From NCBI GenBank assembly GCA_902596745.1, contig CACJUZ010000009.1:1-33117 (forward strand): a DNA stretch of 33,117 bases, written 5' to 3'. The position numbers and the translations under genes are program-made. Under the pieces are notes generated by a model that saw only the letters and a list, made by a program, of their open reading frames with translations, was not told the origin of the DNA and did not search any database. Source of the stretch: an uncultured Pelagibacteraceae bacterium. Lineage in GTDB: Bacteria; Pseudomonadota; Alphaproteobacteria; Pelagibacterales; Pelagibacteraceae. Each line of letters starts with the position of its first letter. Within the stretch, counting starts at the first letter, position 1. This document shows, one piece after another, positions 1 to 8,626 of this stretch.

Positions 1-2
1 CA

Positions 3-686
3 GTAAAAATATTTACTTTATATCCAGAGACTTTCCCCGGCCCTTTAGCTGGAGGAATTTACGGTAAGGCTATGAGAAATGGCTTGTGGAGTCTAAAAAC
101 TGTAAATATTAGAGACTACGCTGATGATAAACACAAAACTGTTGACGACACTGTATTTGGTGGCGGAAGCGGAATGTTAATGAAGCCTGATATAGTAGCG
201 AATTCTTTAGATAAAAATATTTCTAAGGGAGAAAAAATTTTTTATTTGTCTCCAAAAGGTAAAAAATTTAATCAAAGTTTTGCTAATTCTTTAAGTAAAC
301 AAAATGGCATTAATTTAATTTGTGGTCATTTTGAAGGAGTAGATGATCGTTTATTATCCACGAGAAATATTGAGGAAATAAGCATAGGAGATTATGTTTT
401 ATCAGGCGGTGAAACCGCTGCATTTGTAATATTAGATGCTGTTTTAAGACTTATACCAGGAGTGTTAGGAAACAAAGACTCCATAAAAGATGAAACTTTT
501 GAAAATAGTCTTTTGGAGTACCCTCAATTTACAAAACCCAAAATTTGGGAAGGCAAAAGTGTTCCAGATGTACTATTTTCAGGTGATCATGCGAAAATTA
601 AAAGCTGGCGTTTATCTCAATCTGAGGATATAACACGTCGCCAGAGACCTGATCTTTGGGAAAAATATTTAAAAGATAAAAAATAA
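3..686 (+). CDS. trmD: tRNA (guanine37-N1)-methyltransferase TrmD, 5' end cut by the window
   Basis: TrmD methylates G37 next to the anticodon of several tRNAs, using S-adenosylmethionine, and prevents +1 frameshifting. The reading frame is open from base 3 and reads [15 protein letters not shown], the family's N-terminus, so only a few residues lie outside the window. The ATG at 72 is internal. Visible family motifs are [27 protein letters not shown] and the knot-loop SAM site [10 protein letters not shown] (391-420), followed by the conserved [14 protein letters not shown] stretch. The C-terminal RRQRPDLW is the tRNA-contacting end. The stop codon overlaps the rplS start by one base (TAATG), so the two are probably translationally coupled, as in the widespread rpsP-rimM-trmD-rplS operon. 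Apart from the missing first residues it appears intact. Confidence 0.96.
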   Translation, partial: VKIFTLYPETFPGPLAGGIYGKAMRNGLWSLKTVNIRDYADDKHKTVDDTVFGGGSGMLMKPDIVANSLDKNISKGEKIFYLSPKGKKFNQSFANSLSKQNGINLICGHFEGVDDRLLSTRNIEEISIGDYVLSGGETAAFVILDAVLRLIPGVLGNKDSIKDETFENSLLEYPQFTKPKIWEGKSVPDVLFSGDHAKIKSWRLSQSEDITRRQRPDLWEKYLKDKK

Positions 687-1216
687 TGAAAAATATAGAA
701 GACATAAATAGAGAATCTGTAAAAAAAATACTTTCTTCAAAAAAGATAGCTGATTTTTCTCCTGGAGATACAATTAAGGTAGGTGTAAAAATTATCGAAG
801 GCAAAAGAGAGAGAATTCAATATTTTGAAGGTGTTTGTATAGCTAAGAAAAATAGAGACATAAATTCTTCATTTACAGTTAGAAAAATATCTTTTGGAGA
901 AGGTGTAGAAAGAACCTTTGCACTTTATAGTCCAAATGTAAGTTCTATAAAAATTGTCAGATCTGGAAAAGTAAGAAGAGCAAAATTATATTATTTAAGA
1001 GACAGAAAAGGAAAATCAGCAAGGATAGCTGAAAAAATAAAAAAAAAGATTGGTATCGACATTGCGCCAGAGCCTAAACAAGTTGTTGAGAATGTAGCGT
1101 CGGATGATAAAATCAAAAAAGAAACATCAATTGACGAAAAAAAAACTGAAGTATCAAAAGTTAAAAAACAGACTTCTGATAAAAAATTGGAAGCCGAGAA
1201 TAAACCAAAAAAATAA
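686..1216 (+). CDS. rplS: 50S ribosomal protein L19 with a long charged C-terminal tail
   Basis: L19 lies at the 30S-50S interface of the ribosome. The core, residues 1 to about 118, is canonical: [20 protein letters not shown], then [28 protein letters not shown] and [20 protein letters not shown]. The usual family length is about 115-130 residues, while this protein has 176. The extra C-terminal 55 or so residues are Lys/Glu-rich, low in hydrophobic residues and probably disordered. The start ATG overlaps the trmD stop codon. leuC follows after 9 bases, so the ribosomal gene is read into the leucine genes. Identity is certain; the role of the tail is unknown. Confidence 0.97.
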   Translation: MKNIEDINRESVKKILSSKKIADFSPGDTIKVGVKIIEGKRERIQYFEGVCIAKKNRDINSSFTVRKISFGEGVERTFALYSPNVSSIKIVRSGKVRRAKLYYLRDRKGKSARIAEKIKKKIGIDIAPEPKQVVENVASDDKIKKETSIDEKKTEVSKVKKQTSDKKLEAENKPKK

Positions 1217-1225
1217 TATTCTCAT

Positions 1226-2626
1226 ATGTCAAAAACACTCTACGATAAAATTTGGGATGACCACCTTGTCCACGAAGACAACGATGGAACGGCTTTACTT
1301 TATGTTGATAGACATCTTGTTCATGAGGTCACTAGTCCTCAAGCTTTTGAAGGATTAAGAATTCAAGGCAGACAAGTTAGAAAACCAAAACTTACTTTAG
1401 CTGTTCCAGATCACAATGTTCCAACTACTGATAGATCGAAAGGTATATCTGATAAGCAATCTAAAATTCAAGTTGATACTTTAAGAGATAATTGTAAAGA
1501 ATTTGGAATAAATTTATTTGATGTGAATGATAAGCGACAAGGGATAGTTCATATTATTGGACCTGAGCAAGGTTTTACACAACCAGGGACAGTAATTGTA
1601 TGTGGAGATAGCCACACAGCTACACACGGAGCTTTCGGATCTCTTGCATTTGGAATAGGCACTTCTGAAGTAGAGCACGTATTAGCTACTCAAACTTTAA
1701 TTCAAAAAAAATCTAAAAATTTTAGAGTAAATGTGAACGGAAGGTTACCGACTGGAGTTACGTCAAAGGATGTTATCTTAAAAATAATCGGAACAATCGG
1801 AACTGCAGGCGGAACAGGTTATGTAATTGAATTTGCTGGAGAAGTAATAAGAAATTTAAGCGTAGAGCAACGTATGACTATATGCAATATGACTATAGAA
1901 GCTGGCGCCAGAGCAGGATTGATAGCCCCAGATGATAAAACTATAGAGTATTTTAAAGATAGACCGATGTCTCCAAAAGGCGAGAATTGGACGAAAGCAG
2001 TTGCACATTGGAAAAAACTTTTTTCTGATAGCGATGCAAAGTTTGATAAAGAAGTAAACATTGATGCAAAAGATATTGAACCATTAGTTACATGGGGAAC
2101 ATCACCGCAAGACGTCTCTCCAATTACTGGAGAGGTACCAGATCCAGAAAAAGAAAAAGATAAAGACAGAAGAACAGCTATGTACAGATCACTAGAATAC
2201 ATGGGTTTAAAACCTAAAATGAAAATCTCTGACATTAAAGTAGACAAGATCTTCATCGGAAGTTGTACAAATGGAAGAATAGAAGATTTAAGGCTAGCTG
2301 CAAAACTATTAAAAGGAAAAAAAATAGCAAGCGATGTAAGTGCAATGGTTGTTCCAGGATCGGGATTAGTTAAAAAACAAGCCGAGGAAGAAGGTATTGA
2401 TAAAGTTTTTAAAAATGCAGGATTTGAATGGAGAGAACCAGGATGCTCTATGTGTTTAGGAATGAATGAAGATCAGCTTTCATCAAAAGAAAGATGTGCA
2501 TCAACTTCAAATAGAAATTTTGAAGGTAGACAAGGAAGAGGCGGCAGAACTCATCTTGTAAGCCCAGGAATGGCTGTGGCCGCAGCAATAAAGGGCTATT
2601 TAGCTGACGTAAGAGAAATTAATTAA
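1226..2626 (+). CDS. leuC: 3-isopropylmalate dehydratase large subunit
   Basis: With LeuD this aconitase-family enzyme isomerises 2-isopropylmalate to 3-isopropylmalate in leucine synthesis, in the cytoplasm. At 466 residues it is full length. The start reads [14 protein letters not shown], as in the family. The [4Fe-4S] ligands are visible as Cys347 in IGSCTNGR and Cys407/Cys410 in [10 protein letters not shown], the same numbering as in the E. coli enzyme. [14 protein letters not shown] is the conserved substrate and cluster loop. The gene starts 9 bases after rplS and its stop codon is immediately followed by the leuD ATG, so the two subunits should be made together. No leader peptide or attenuator for leucine control is visible in the 9-base gap. 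Confidence 0.98.
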   Translation: MSKTLYDKIWDDHLVHEDNDGTALLYVDRHLVHEVTSPQAFEGLRIQGRQVRKPKLTLAVPDHNVPTTDRSKGISDKQSKIQVDTLRDNCKEFGINLFDVNDKRQGIVHIIGPEQGFTQPGTVIVCGDSHTATHGAFGSLAFGIGTSEVEHVLATQTLIQKKSKNFRVNVNGRLPTGVTSKDVILKIIGTIGTAGGTGYVIEFAGEVIRNLSVEQRMTICNMTIEAGARAGLIAPDDKTIEYFKDRPMSPKGENWTKAVAHWKKLFSDSDAKFDKEVNIDAKDIEPLVTWGTSPQDVSPITGEVPDPEKEKDKDRRTAMYRSLEYMGLKPKMKISDIKVDKIFIGSCTNGRIEDLRLAAKLLKGKKIASDVSAMVVPGSGLVKKQAEEEGIDKVFKNAGFEWREPGCSMCLGMNEDQLSSKERCASTSNRNFEGRQGRGGRTHLVSPGMAVAAAIKGYLADVREIN

Positions 2627-3223
2627 ATGGAAAAATTTATTAAATTAAAAAGTATACCTGCACATATTCCTTTAATGAATATAGATACGGACATGATAAT
2701 TCCTAAGCAGTTTTTAAAAACTATTAAAAGAACTGGTTTAGGAAAAAGTCTATTCTATGAAATGAGATATGATGAAAGTGGCAAATTAATTGAAAAATTT
2801 ATATTAAATAATGATCCATATTCAAAATCAAAAATTCTATTAGCAGGAAAAAATTTTGGCTGTGGTTCTTCAAGAGAACACGCTCCATGGGCCTTACTCG
2901 ACTTTGGTATAAGATGTGTAATAAGCCCAAGTTTTGCTGATATCTTTTATAATAACTGTTTTAACAATGGTATCCTTCCTATAATTATTGACGATAAATC
3001 AATTCAAGAATTATCTGAATATTCTAAAAGAAAAGAAGAGATCGAAGTTGATTTAAATGAGCAAGAAATTCTTTATGGTAATAAAAAATTGACATTTGAT
3101 ATAGAACCTGCAAAGAAAAAAAGACTTTTAGAAGGTTTAGATAATATAGGTCTCTCACTTAAAAAAATACCTAATATAGAAAAATTTGAAAATTCTATGA
3201 ATGAAACCAAACCTTGGATTTAA
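2627..3223 (+). CDS. leuD: 3-isopropylmalate dehydratase small subunit
   Basis: LeuD is the swivelling small subunit that closes the LeuC active site; together they catalyse the second step of leucine synthesis. The 198-residue length is normal. Recognisable features are the N-terminal NIDTDMIIPKQFLKTI motif, the catalytic loop KNFGCGSSREHAPWAL, and the following ISPSFADIFYNNCFNNGILP segment. The ATG directly follows the leuC TAA with no spacer, and leuB starts 3 bases after its stop. The residues expected in the Gly-Ser-Ser-Arg-Glu-His loop are all present, so it should be active. Confidence 0.98.
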   Translation: MEKFIKLKSIPAHIPLMNIDTDMIIPKQFLKTIKRTGLGKSLFYEMRYDESGKLIEKFILNNDPYSKSKILLAGKNFGCGSSREHAPWALLDFGIRCVISPSFADIFYNNCFNNGILPIIIDDKSIQELSEYSKRKEEIEVDLNEQEILYGNKKLTFDIEPAKKKRLLEGLDNIGLSLKKIPNIEKFENSMNETKPWI

Positions 3224-3226
3224 ATA

Positions 3227-4333
3227 ATGGCAATATCTAACACTAGAAAATTACTATTATTACCTGGAGATGGCATTGGACCCGAGGTAGTAAGAGAAGT
3301 AAAGAAAATAATTGAATGGTTAAATAAGAATAAATCTTTAGACTTTAAAATTGAAGAAGAACTAATCGGTGGTGCATCGATAGATGCACACAAAATTCCA
3401 ATTACAGATGAAGTTTTTTATAAATCTTTAGAGTGTGATGCAGTTATACTAGGAGCATGTGGAGGACCAAAGTGGGATAAATTAGAATTCTCAAAAAAAC
3501 CTGAGAGAGCTCTTTTAAAATTGAGGAAAGAGTTAAAACTATTTGCAAATTTAAGACCAGCAATTTGCTTTGAACAACTGGTTGAATCTTCTACTCTAAA
3601 ACCTGAAATAGTTTCAGGATTAGATATTATGATTGTAAGAGAACTTACAGGTGGAATTTATTTTGGGGAACCACGGGGTATAGAGCCAATTAAGAACAAT
3701 GAGCGCAAAGGAATTAATACACACACGTATACTAGTACTGAAATCAAAAGAATAGCTAAAGTAGCTTTTGACCTTGCTAAAAAAAGAAAAAATAAAGTCA
3801 CGTCATGTGAAAAATCTAATGTTATGGAGGCAGGAGTTCTATGGCGAGAGGAAGTTCAAGATTTAAAAGACAAAGAATACAAAAGTGTTGAATTAGAACA
3901 CATGTTAGCAGACAATTGTGCTATGCAATTGTTAAGAAACCCAAAACAATTTGATGTAATTTTAGCTGATAATTTATTTGGAGATATGCTTTCAGACGAA
4001 GCGGCAATGTTAACCGGTTCACTAGGTCTCCTCCCTTCAGCTTCTTTAGGTGCAAAAGATAAAAATGGTAAATTAAGATCACTTTATGAACCTGTTCATG
4101 GCTCAGCTCCTGATATAGCTGGAAAAAACTTAGCAAATCCAATTGCAACAATTTTAAGTTTATCTATGGCTTTAAGATATTCTCTGAATTTAGATAAAGA
4201 AGCTGATATGTTAGATCAGGCTGTTCAAAAAGTTTTAAATGATGGTCTTAGAACAAAGGATATTGTATCTAAAGGCAAGAAAGAAGTCACCACCTCTCAG
4301 ATGGGTGATGCAATTATATCAAATTTAAATTAG
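3227..4333 (+). CDS. leuB: 3-isopropylmalate dehydrogenase
   Basis: LeuB oxidises and decarboxylates 3-isopropylmalate to 2-oxoisocaproate with NAD+, the third step of leucine synthesis. It has 368 residues. The nucleotide-binding start [13 protein letters not shown], the substrate stretch [13 protein letters not shown], catalytic Tyr145 in [10 protein letters not shown] and Lys196 in CEKSNVM, and the metal-site signature [19 protein letters not shown] are all present. [15 protein letters not shown] near the C-terminus is the family's cofactor loop. The gap to leuD is 3 bases and to asd 10 bases. The isocitrate dehydrogenase alternative is rejected because the motifs are those of LeuB. Confidence 0.98.
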   Translation: MAISNTRKLLLLPGDGIGPEVVREVKKIIEWLNKNKSLDFKIEEELIGGASIDAHKIPITDEVFYKSLECDAVILGACGGPKWDKLEFSKKPERALLKLRKELKLFANLRPAICFEQLVESSTLKPEIVSGLDIMIVRELTGGIYFGEPRGIEPIKNNERKGINTHTYTSTEIKRIAKVAFDLAKKRKNKVTSCEKSNVMEAGVLWREEVQDLKDKEYKSVELEHMLADNCAMQLLRNPKQFDVILADNLFGDMLSDEAAMLTGSLGLLPSASLGAKDKNGKLRSLYEPVHGSAPDIAGKNLANPIATILSLSMALRYSLNLDKEADMLDQAVQKVLNDGLRTKDIVSKGKKEVTTSQMGDAIISNLN

Positions 4334-4343
4334 TATTAATAAA

Positions 4344-5342
4344 ATGAAATTTGCAATAATTGGCGCTACGGGAAACGTAGGAAGAAAAACGATAGATATA
4401 TTAGAAAAATCTAAATTAGACATAGATGAATTGTTTCTGGTAGCTTCAAGAAATAGTTCTGGGAAAAAAATTAAATTTAAAGGTAATGACCTAACTGTGG
4501 TTGCTTTGGAAAATTTTAATTTTGAAAAAGCAGATATAACTTTCTTTGCTGCTGGATCTTCTATTGCAGAAAAATACGTAAAAAACGCCTCTGAAAAAAC
4601 TATAATAATTGATAACTCAAAGTTTTTTAGGATGGATAAAGATGTCCCTTTAATTGTGCCAGAGGTCAATTCTGAGGATATTAAAGGACACAATAATATT
4701 ATAGCTAATCCAAATTGTTCTACTATTCAAATGGTTTTAGCACTTAAACCATTACATGAAAACTTCAATATTAAAAGAATAATTGTTTCAACTTATCAAG
4801 CTGTTTCTGGCGCCGGTAAAGATGCAATGGATGAACTTTTGAGTCAGACTAAGGATTTTCTTGATAAAAAAAAAATTAAATCGAAAAATTTTACAAAACA
4901 AATAGCTTTTAATTTAATTCCTCACATAGATGTGTTTGTAGACGATGGATATACAAAAGAGGAATGGAAAATGGAAAATGAAACAAAAAAAATATTAAGC
5001 AAAGATATAAAAGTGTCCGCAACTTGTGTAAGAGTTCCAGTTATTACTTCGCACTCCGAGTCGGTACATGTAGAATTTGATAAAGATTATAAAATTGAGG
5101 AAGTAAAAAAATTATTAAGCGAAGCACCAGGTTGTAAATTAATCGATGAACATATTGACGGTGGATATATTACCCCACTGGAGGCTCAAGATGATTTTAA
5201 AACTTACATATCAAGAGTAAGAAAAGATCGTACCAATAAAAAAGCAATAAACATGTGGATAGTTTCTGACAATCTTTTAAAAGGAGCGGCACTAAATTCA
5301 GTGCAAATTGCCGAAACATTAGTTAAGAATGGTATTAAATAA
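4344..5342 (+). CDS. asd: aspartate-semialdehyde dehydrogenase
   Basis: Asd reduces aspartyl phosphate to aspartate semialdehyde with NADPH, feeding lysine/diaminopimelate, threonine and methionine synthesis. The 332-residue protein begins with the Rossmann motif IGATGNVGRKTIDIL. The catalytic Cys125 lies in NPNCSTIQMV, and the acid/base region is RVPVITSHSESVHVEF. QAVSGAGKDAMDEL is another family stretch. The gene directly follows leuB, an arrangement seen in many alphaproteobacteria, and precedes sdhC by 6 bases. It appears intact and belongs to the usual bacterial Asd group. Confidence 0.97.
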   Translation: MKFAIIGATGNVGRKTIDILEKSKLDIDELFLVASRNSSGKKIKFKGNDLTVVALENFNFEKADITFFAAGSSIAEKYVKNASEKTIIIDNSKFFRMDKDVPLIVPEVNSEDIKGHNNIIANPNCSTIQMVLALKPLHENFNIKRIIVSTYQAVSGAGKDAMDELLSQTKDFLDKKKIKSKNFTKQIAFNLIPHIDVFVDDGYTKEEWKMENETKKILSKDIKVSATCVRVPVITSHSESVHVEFDKDYKIEEVKKLLSEAPGCKLIDEHIDGGYITPLEAQDDFKTYISRVRKDRTNKKAINMWIVSDNLLKGAALNSVQIAETLVKNGIK

Positions 5343-5348
5343 TTTATT

Positions 5349-5726
5349 ATGGAATACGAAAAAAATCCCCTAACACCACATTTACAAATTTATAAATGGC
5401 AAATTTCATCTCTATTATCTATCGCACATAGAATAACAGGTGTAATCAACGCTATTGCTATAAGTTTTATATGTATATGGTTTTTACTTGTAATTTATAA
5501 AGAACAATTTTTATTTGAAAATATTCTGAATAGTTTTTTTGGAAAATTTATATCTATCTCATTGTGCTGGACATTTAGTTTTCATGTCCTAAATGAAATT
5601 AGACACTTAGTTTGGGATGCTGGTTATGGTTTTGACCAAAAAATCTCAAAATTAACAGGATATGTAACTTTAGTTTTGTCTTTTTTTCTCGCAATTATTA
5701 TCTATTTAATAGGTGTCAATCTTTGA
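5349..5726 (+). CDS. sdhC: succinate dehydrogenase cytochrome b556 subunit SdhC
   Basis: SdhC is one of two membrane anchors of complex II, which hold heme b and the ubiquinone site in the inner membrane. The 125-residue protein has the family start NPLTPHLQIYKW, three hydrophobic helices (about 20-50, 63-88 and 102-124) and the signature SIAHRITGVI. Ser24 and Arg28 correspond to E. coli quinone-site residues Ser27 and Arg31. His79 in FHVLNEIRHLVWD corresponds to E. coli heme ligand His84, and His86 is the second His of that motif. The Gly usual before IRH is Glu here. The stop codon lies 2 bases before the likely sdhD ATG. Confidence 0.95.
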   Translation: MEYEKNPLTPHLQIYKWQISSLLSIAHRITGVINAIAISFICIWFLLVIYKEQFLFENILNSFFGKFISISLCWTFSFHVLNEIRHLVWDAGYGFDQKISKLTGYVTLVLSFFLAIIIYLIGVNL

Positions 5727-5728
5727 AA

Positions 5729-6052
5729 ATGAATAAATCAACAAAAAAATGGTTATTTATTAAGTTTAGCTCACTATTTTTAATACCCTTTATGACATGG
5801 TTTATTATAAACTTAGTTTCAATTTTTAATAATGATTATGACAGTCTAGTGACGTTTTTAAGCGAGCAGCCTTCAAAAATTCTATTTTCAATTTTTGTAT
5901 TTCTGTCGTTTTTTTTCTATTCTTTAACGATTAGTGAGATTTTTGAGGATTATATGAGTAATGAAAAAATCAAAAATGTCGCAAATAAGTTTGTATATAT
6001 TTTTGCTATACTATTGTCTTTTGGAACTATAATAACCATTTATAATCTATAA
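5729..6052 (+). CDS. sdhD: succinate dehydrogenase membrane anchor SdhD lacking the heme-ligand histidine
   Basis: SdhD is the second membrane anchor of complex II. It is identified by its place between sdhC and sdhA, its size (107 residues from the ATG at 5729), three hydrophobic helices and the conserved FEDY segment (Asp74-Tyr75, matching the quinone-site Asp-Tyr of E. coli SdhD). A TTG at 5723 in the same frame overlaps the sdhC stop and would add two residues; I prefer the ATG. By eye, the position of E. coli heme ligand His71, twelve residues before the Tyr, is Phe63 here. The whole protein has no His and no Cys. The sequence is divergent, but the context makes the call firm. Confidence 0.88.
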   Translation: MNKSTKKWLFIKFSSLFLIPFMTWFIINLVSIFNNDYDSLVTFLSEQPSKILFSIFVFLSFFFYSLTISEIFEDYMSNEKIKNVANKFVYIFAILLSFGTIITIYNL

Positions 6053-6053
6053 T

Positions 6054-7829
6054 ATGAAAAGTTATAAAATAATTGATCACGAATATGATGTCGTAGTTCT
6101 TGGAGCCGGTGGATCCGGCTTGAGAGCTGCTGTAGGTTTATCAGAGGCAGGTTTAAAAACTGCTTGTATTTCAAAAGTATTTCCAACTAGAAGCCACACA
6201 TCAGCAGCGCAAGGTGGAATTTCAGCAGCACTTGGTAATATGGGAGAAGATGATTGGAGATGGCACATGTATGATACAGTTAAAGGTTCCGATTGGCTAG
6301 GGGATCAAGACGCAATCGAATACCTATGCAAAGAAGCTCCCTTAGCTGTTAAGGAGCTGGATAAGTATGGCGTGCCATTTAGCAGAACCGAAGATGGAAA
6401 AATATATCAAAGACCATTTGGAGGAATGACTAAAAATTATGGAAACGGTACGGTCCAAAGAACTTGTGCAGCAGCAGATAGGACCGGACATGCAATTCTT
6501 CATACATTATACGGTCAAGCATTAAAACATAATACAGAATTTTTTATTGAATATTTTGCACTAGACTTAATTATGAAAAAAGGTGAATGCAAAGGATTAA
6601 TTGCTTGGAACTTAAACGATGGTACTATTCATAGATTCAAGTCACATATAACTATAATTGCAACTGGAGGCTATGGAAAAATTTACTATTCGGCTACTTC
6701 TGCTCATACGTGCACAGGTGATGGAAATGGTATGGTTTTAAGAGCTGGACTTCCACTACAAGACATGGAGTTTGTTCAGTTTCATCCAACAGGAATTTAC
6801 GGTGTTGGATGTCTTATATCGGAGGGAGTTAGAGGTGAAGGAGGTTTCCTTTTAAACTCTAAAGGTGAGAGATTTATGGAAAGATACGCTCCTAGTGCGA
6901 AAGATCTTGCCTCAAGAGATGTAGTAAGTAGATCTATAGCTATTGAGATAAACGAAGGAAGAGGAGTTGGAAAAGAAAAAGATCATGTTCATCTTCATTT
7001 AGATCATTTAGATCCAAAAGTAATTGACGAAAGATTACCAGGAATAGCTGAGTCTGCAAAAACATTTTCTGGAGTTGATGTAACAAAAGAACCAATACCT
7101 GTGGTTCCTACTGTACATTATAATATGGGTGGCATTCCTACAAATTATAAAGCAGAAGTTTTAACTTTAAACGGATCTGAGAAAACAGTACCCGGTCTAA
7201 TGGCCATAGGCGAAGCAGCATGTGTTTCGGTCCATGGAGCTAACAGATTAGGATCAAATTCATTAATAGATTTAGTTGTATTTGGAAAAGCAGCTGCTAA
7301 AAGAGCCGCTGAACTAGTAAAGCCTAATACACCACACGAAGATACTCCTCAAAGTGAAACAGATAAATGTTTGGATAGATTTGATAAAATTAGAAATTCA
7401 AAGGGTGAAACAAGCACCTCTCAACTTAGGTTATCTATGCAAAAAACAATGCAAAGTAAATGCGCTGTATTTAGAACAGAAAAGACTTTGAAGGAGGGTG
7501 TAAATGAAATTAGGAAACCATTTGAAGGCTTAGATGATATTTCTGTAAAAGACAAATCTTTATTGTTTAACACAGATCTTGTAGAGTCCTTAGAATTTGA
7601 TAATCTTATAAGACAAGCAATGACAACAATGGATTCGGCATATCATAGAAAAGAGAGTAGAGGAGCACACGCACGAGAAGATTTCTCAAAAAGAGATGAC
7701 AAAAAATTTATGAAACACACTTTAGCTTGGCAGGACGGTAAAGAAGTAAAAGTTAAATACAGAGATGTGCATGCAAGAACTCTTACGAATGATGTTCAGT
7801 ACTTCCCACCAAAAGAGAGAGTATACTAA
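6054..7829 (+). CDS. sdhA: succinate dehydrogenase flavoprotein subunit
   Basis: SdhA carries covalently bound FAD and oxidises succinate to fumarate on the cytoplasmic face of the inner membrane, passing electrons to SdhB. The 591-residue length is normal. The FAD-binding start [17 protein letters not shown] is followed by [11 protein letters not shown], where His48 is the expected flavin attachment site. Active-site stretches [35 protein letters not shown] and the C-terminal flavin loop [17 protein letters not shown] are all present. It starts one base after the sdhD stop codon and overlaps the sdhB start by one base. Key residues appear intact. Confidence 0.98.
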   Translation: MKSYKIIDHEYDVVVLGAGGSGLRAAVGLSEAGLKTACISKVFPTRSHTSAAQGGISAALGNMGEDDWRWHMYDTVKGSDWLGDQDAIEYLCKEAPLAVKELDKYGVPFSRTEDGKIYQRPFGGMTKNYGNGTVQRTCAAADRTGHAILHTLYGQALKHNTEFFIEYFALDLIMKKGECKGLIAWNLNDGTIHRFKSHITIIATGGYGKIYYSATSAHTCTGDGNGMVLRAGLPLQDMEFVQFHPTGIYGVGCLISEGVRGEGGFLLNSKGERFMERYAPSAKDLASRDVVSRSIAIEINEGRGVGKEKDHVHLHLDHLDPKVIDERLPGIAESAKTFSGVDVTKEPIPVVPTVHYNMGGIPTNYKAEVLTLNGSEKTVPGLMAIGEAACVSVHGANRLGSNSLIDLVVFGKAAAKRAAELVKPNTPHEDTPQSETDKCLDRFDKIRNSKGETSTSQLRLSMQKTMQSKCAVFRTEKTLKEGVNEIRKPFEGLDDISVKDKSLLFNTDLVESLEFDNLIRQAMTTMDSAYHRKESRGAHAREDFSKRDDKKFMKHTLAWQDGKEVKVKYRDVHARTLTNDVQYFPPKERVY

Positions 7830-8605
7830 TGGCTGAGTTTTCTCTTCCAGATAACTCAAAAATAGTAAAGGGAAAATATTACAAAGACAAAACCGGCTCA
7901 CAAAATATCAAAAAGGTTCATGTCTACAGATGGAACCCTGACGATGAAAAAAATCCAAGAATTGATACATTTGAGGTTGACATGGATAATTGTGGTCCAA
8001 AAGTTTTAGATATTCTTTTTAAGATCAAAAACGAGATAGACTCATCTTTAACTTTTAGAAGATCATGTGCCCATGGAGTTTGTGGTTCGTGTGCTATGAA
8101 TGTGGATGGCGTTAATACTTTATCATGCATTAAATCTCATAAAGATATAAAAGGTGAATTAAATATTTATCCTTTACCGCATTTAAAAGTAATCAAAGAT
8201 TTGATCGGAGACTTAAGTAATTTATATAGACAGTACGAGTCAATACAACCATGGTTAAAAACTTCAAAAACTAATACTGAACAACAAGAGATAATTCAAT
8301 CTCAAAAAGATAGATCTAAACTCGATGGATACTATGAGTGTATATTATGCGCTTGTTGCTCAACTTCTTGCCCAAGCTACTGGTGGAACGGAGATAAATA
8401 TTTAGGACCGGCTGTTCTACTTCAAGCTTATAGATGGATAAGTGATAGCAGAGATGAAGAAAAAAAAGAAAGATTGAAAAAAGTTGCTGATGAATTGAAA
8501 CTTTATAGATGCCACACCATAATGAACTGTACAAATTCATGTCCCAAAGGGCTTAATCCAGCTAAGGCTATTGGATCTATAAAAAAAATGCTTGCAACAA
8601 GCTAA
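7829..8605 (+). CDS. sdhB: succinate dehydrogenase iron-sulfur subunit
   Basis: SdhB relays electrons from FAD to ubiquinone through three iron-sulfur clusters. The 258-residue protein shows the [2Fe-2S] ligands Cys80, Cys85, Cys88 and Cys100 ([13 protein letters not shown]). By comparison with E. coli, Cys171/174/177 plus Cys238 hold the [4Fe-4S] cluster and Cys181/228/234 the [3Fe-4S] cluster ([11 protein letters not shown] and [14 protein letters not shown]). All cluster ligands are present, so electron transfer to the quinone site should be normal even though SdhD is unusual. The start overlaps the sdhA stop by one base. mmsA begins 21 bases downstream, across two short alternative hairpins. 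Confidence 0.98.
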   Translation: MAEFSLPDNSKIVKGKYYKDKTGSQNIKKVHVYRWNPDDEKNPRIDTFEVDMDNCGPKVLDILFKIKNEIDSSLTFRRSCAHGVCGSCAMNVDGVNTLSCIKSHKDIKGELNIYPLPHLKVIKDLIGDLSNLYRQYESIQPWLKTSKTNTEQQEIIQSQKDRSKLDGYYECILCACCSTSCPSYWWNGDKYLGPAVLLQAYRWISDSRDEEKKERLKKVADELKLYRCHTIMNCTNSCPKGLNPAKAIGSIKKMLATS

Positions 8606-8611
8606 AAGCTT
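8590..8611 (+). repeat. two overlapping, mutually exclusive short inverted repeats at the sdhB stop
   Basis: GCTTG (8590-8594), loop CAA, CAAGC (8598-8602) form a perfect 5-base-pair hairpin. AAGCT (8599-8603), loop AAA, AGCTT (8607-8611) form a second. They share bases 8599-8602, so only one can form at a time. There is no T-run good enough to call a terminator; ATTTATTC follows. Chance is possible in AT-rich DNA. Confidence 0.3.
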
Positions 8612-8626
8612 ATTTATTCAAAGTCT

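Noticed and set aside
1819-2256. 145-codon open frame on the - strand inside leuC
   Set aside because: It lies fully antisense to a well-conserved gene, has no family resemblance and no ribosome-binding site; it is a reading-frame shadow.
4325-4693. 122-codon - strand frame over the start of asd
   Set aside because: Antisense to the conserved Rossmann region of asd and spanning the leuB-asd gap; no recognisable protein.
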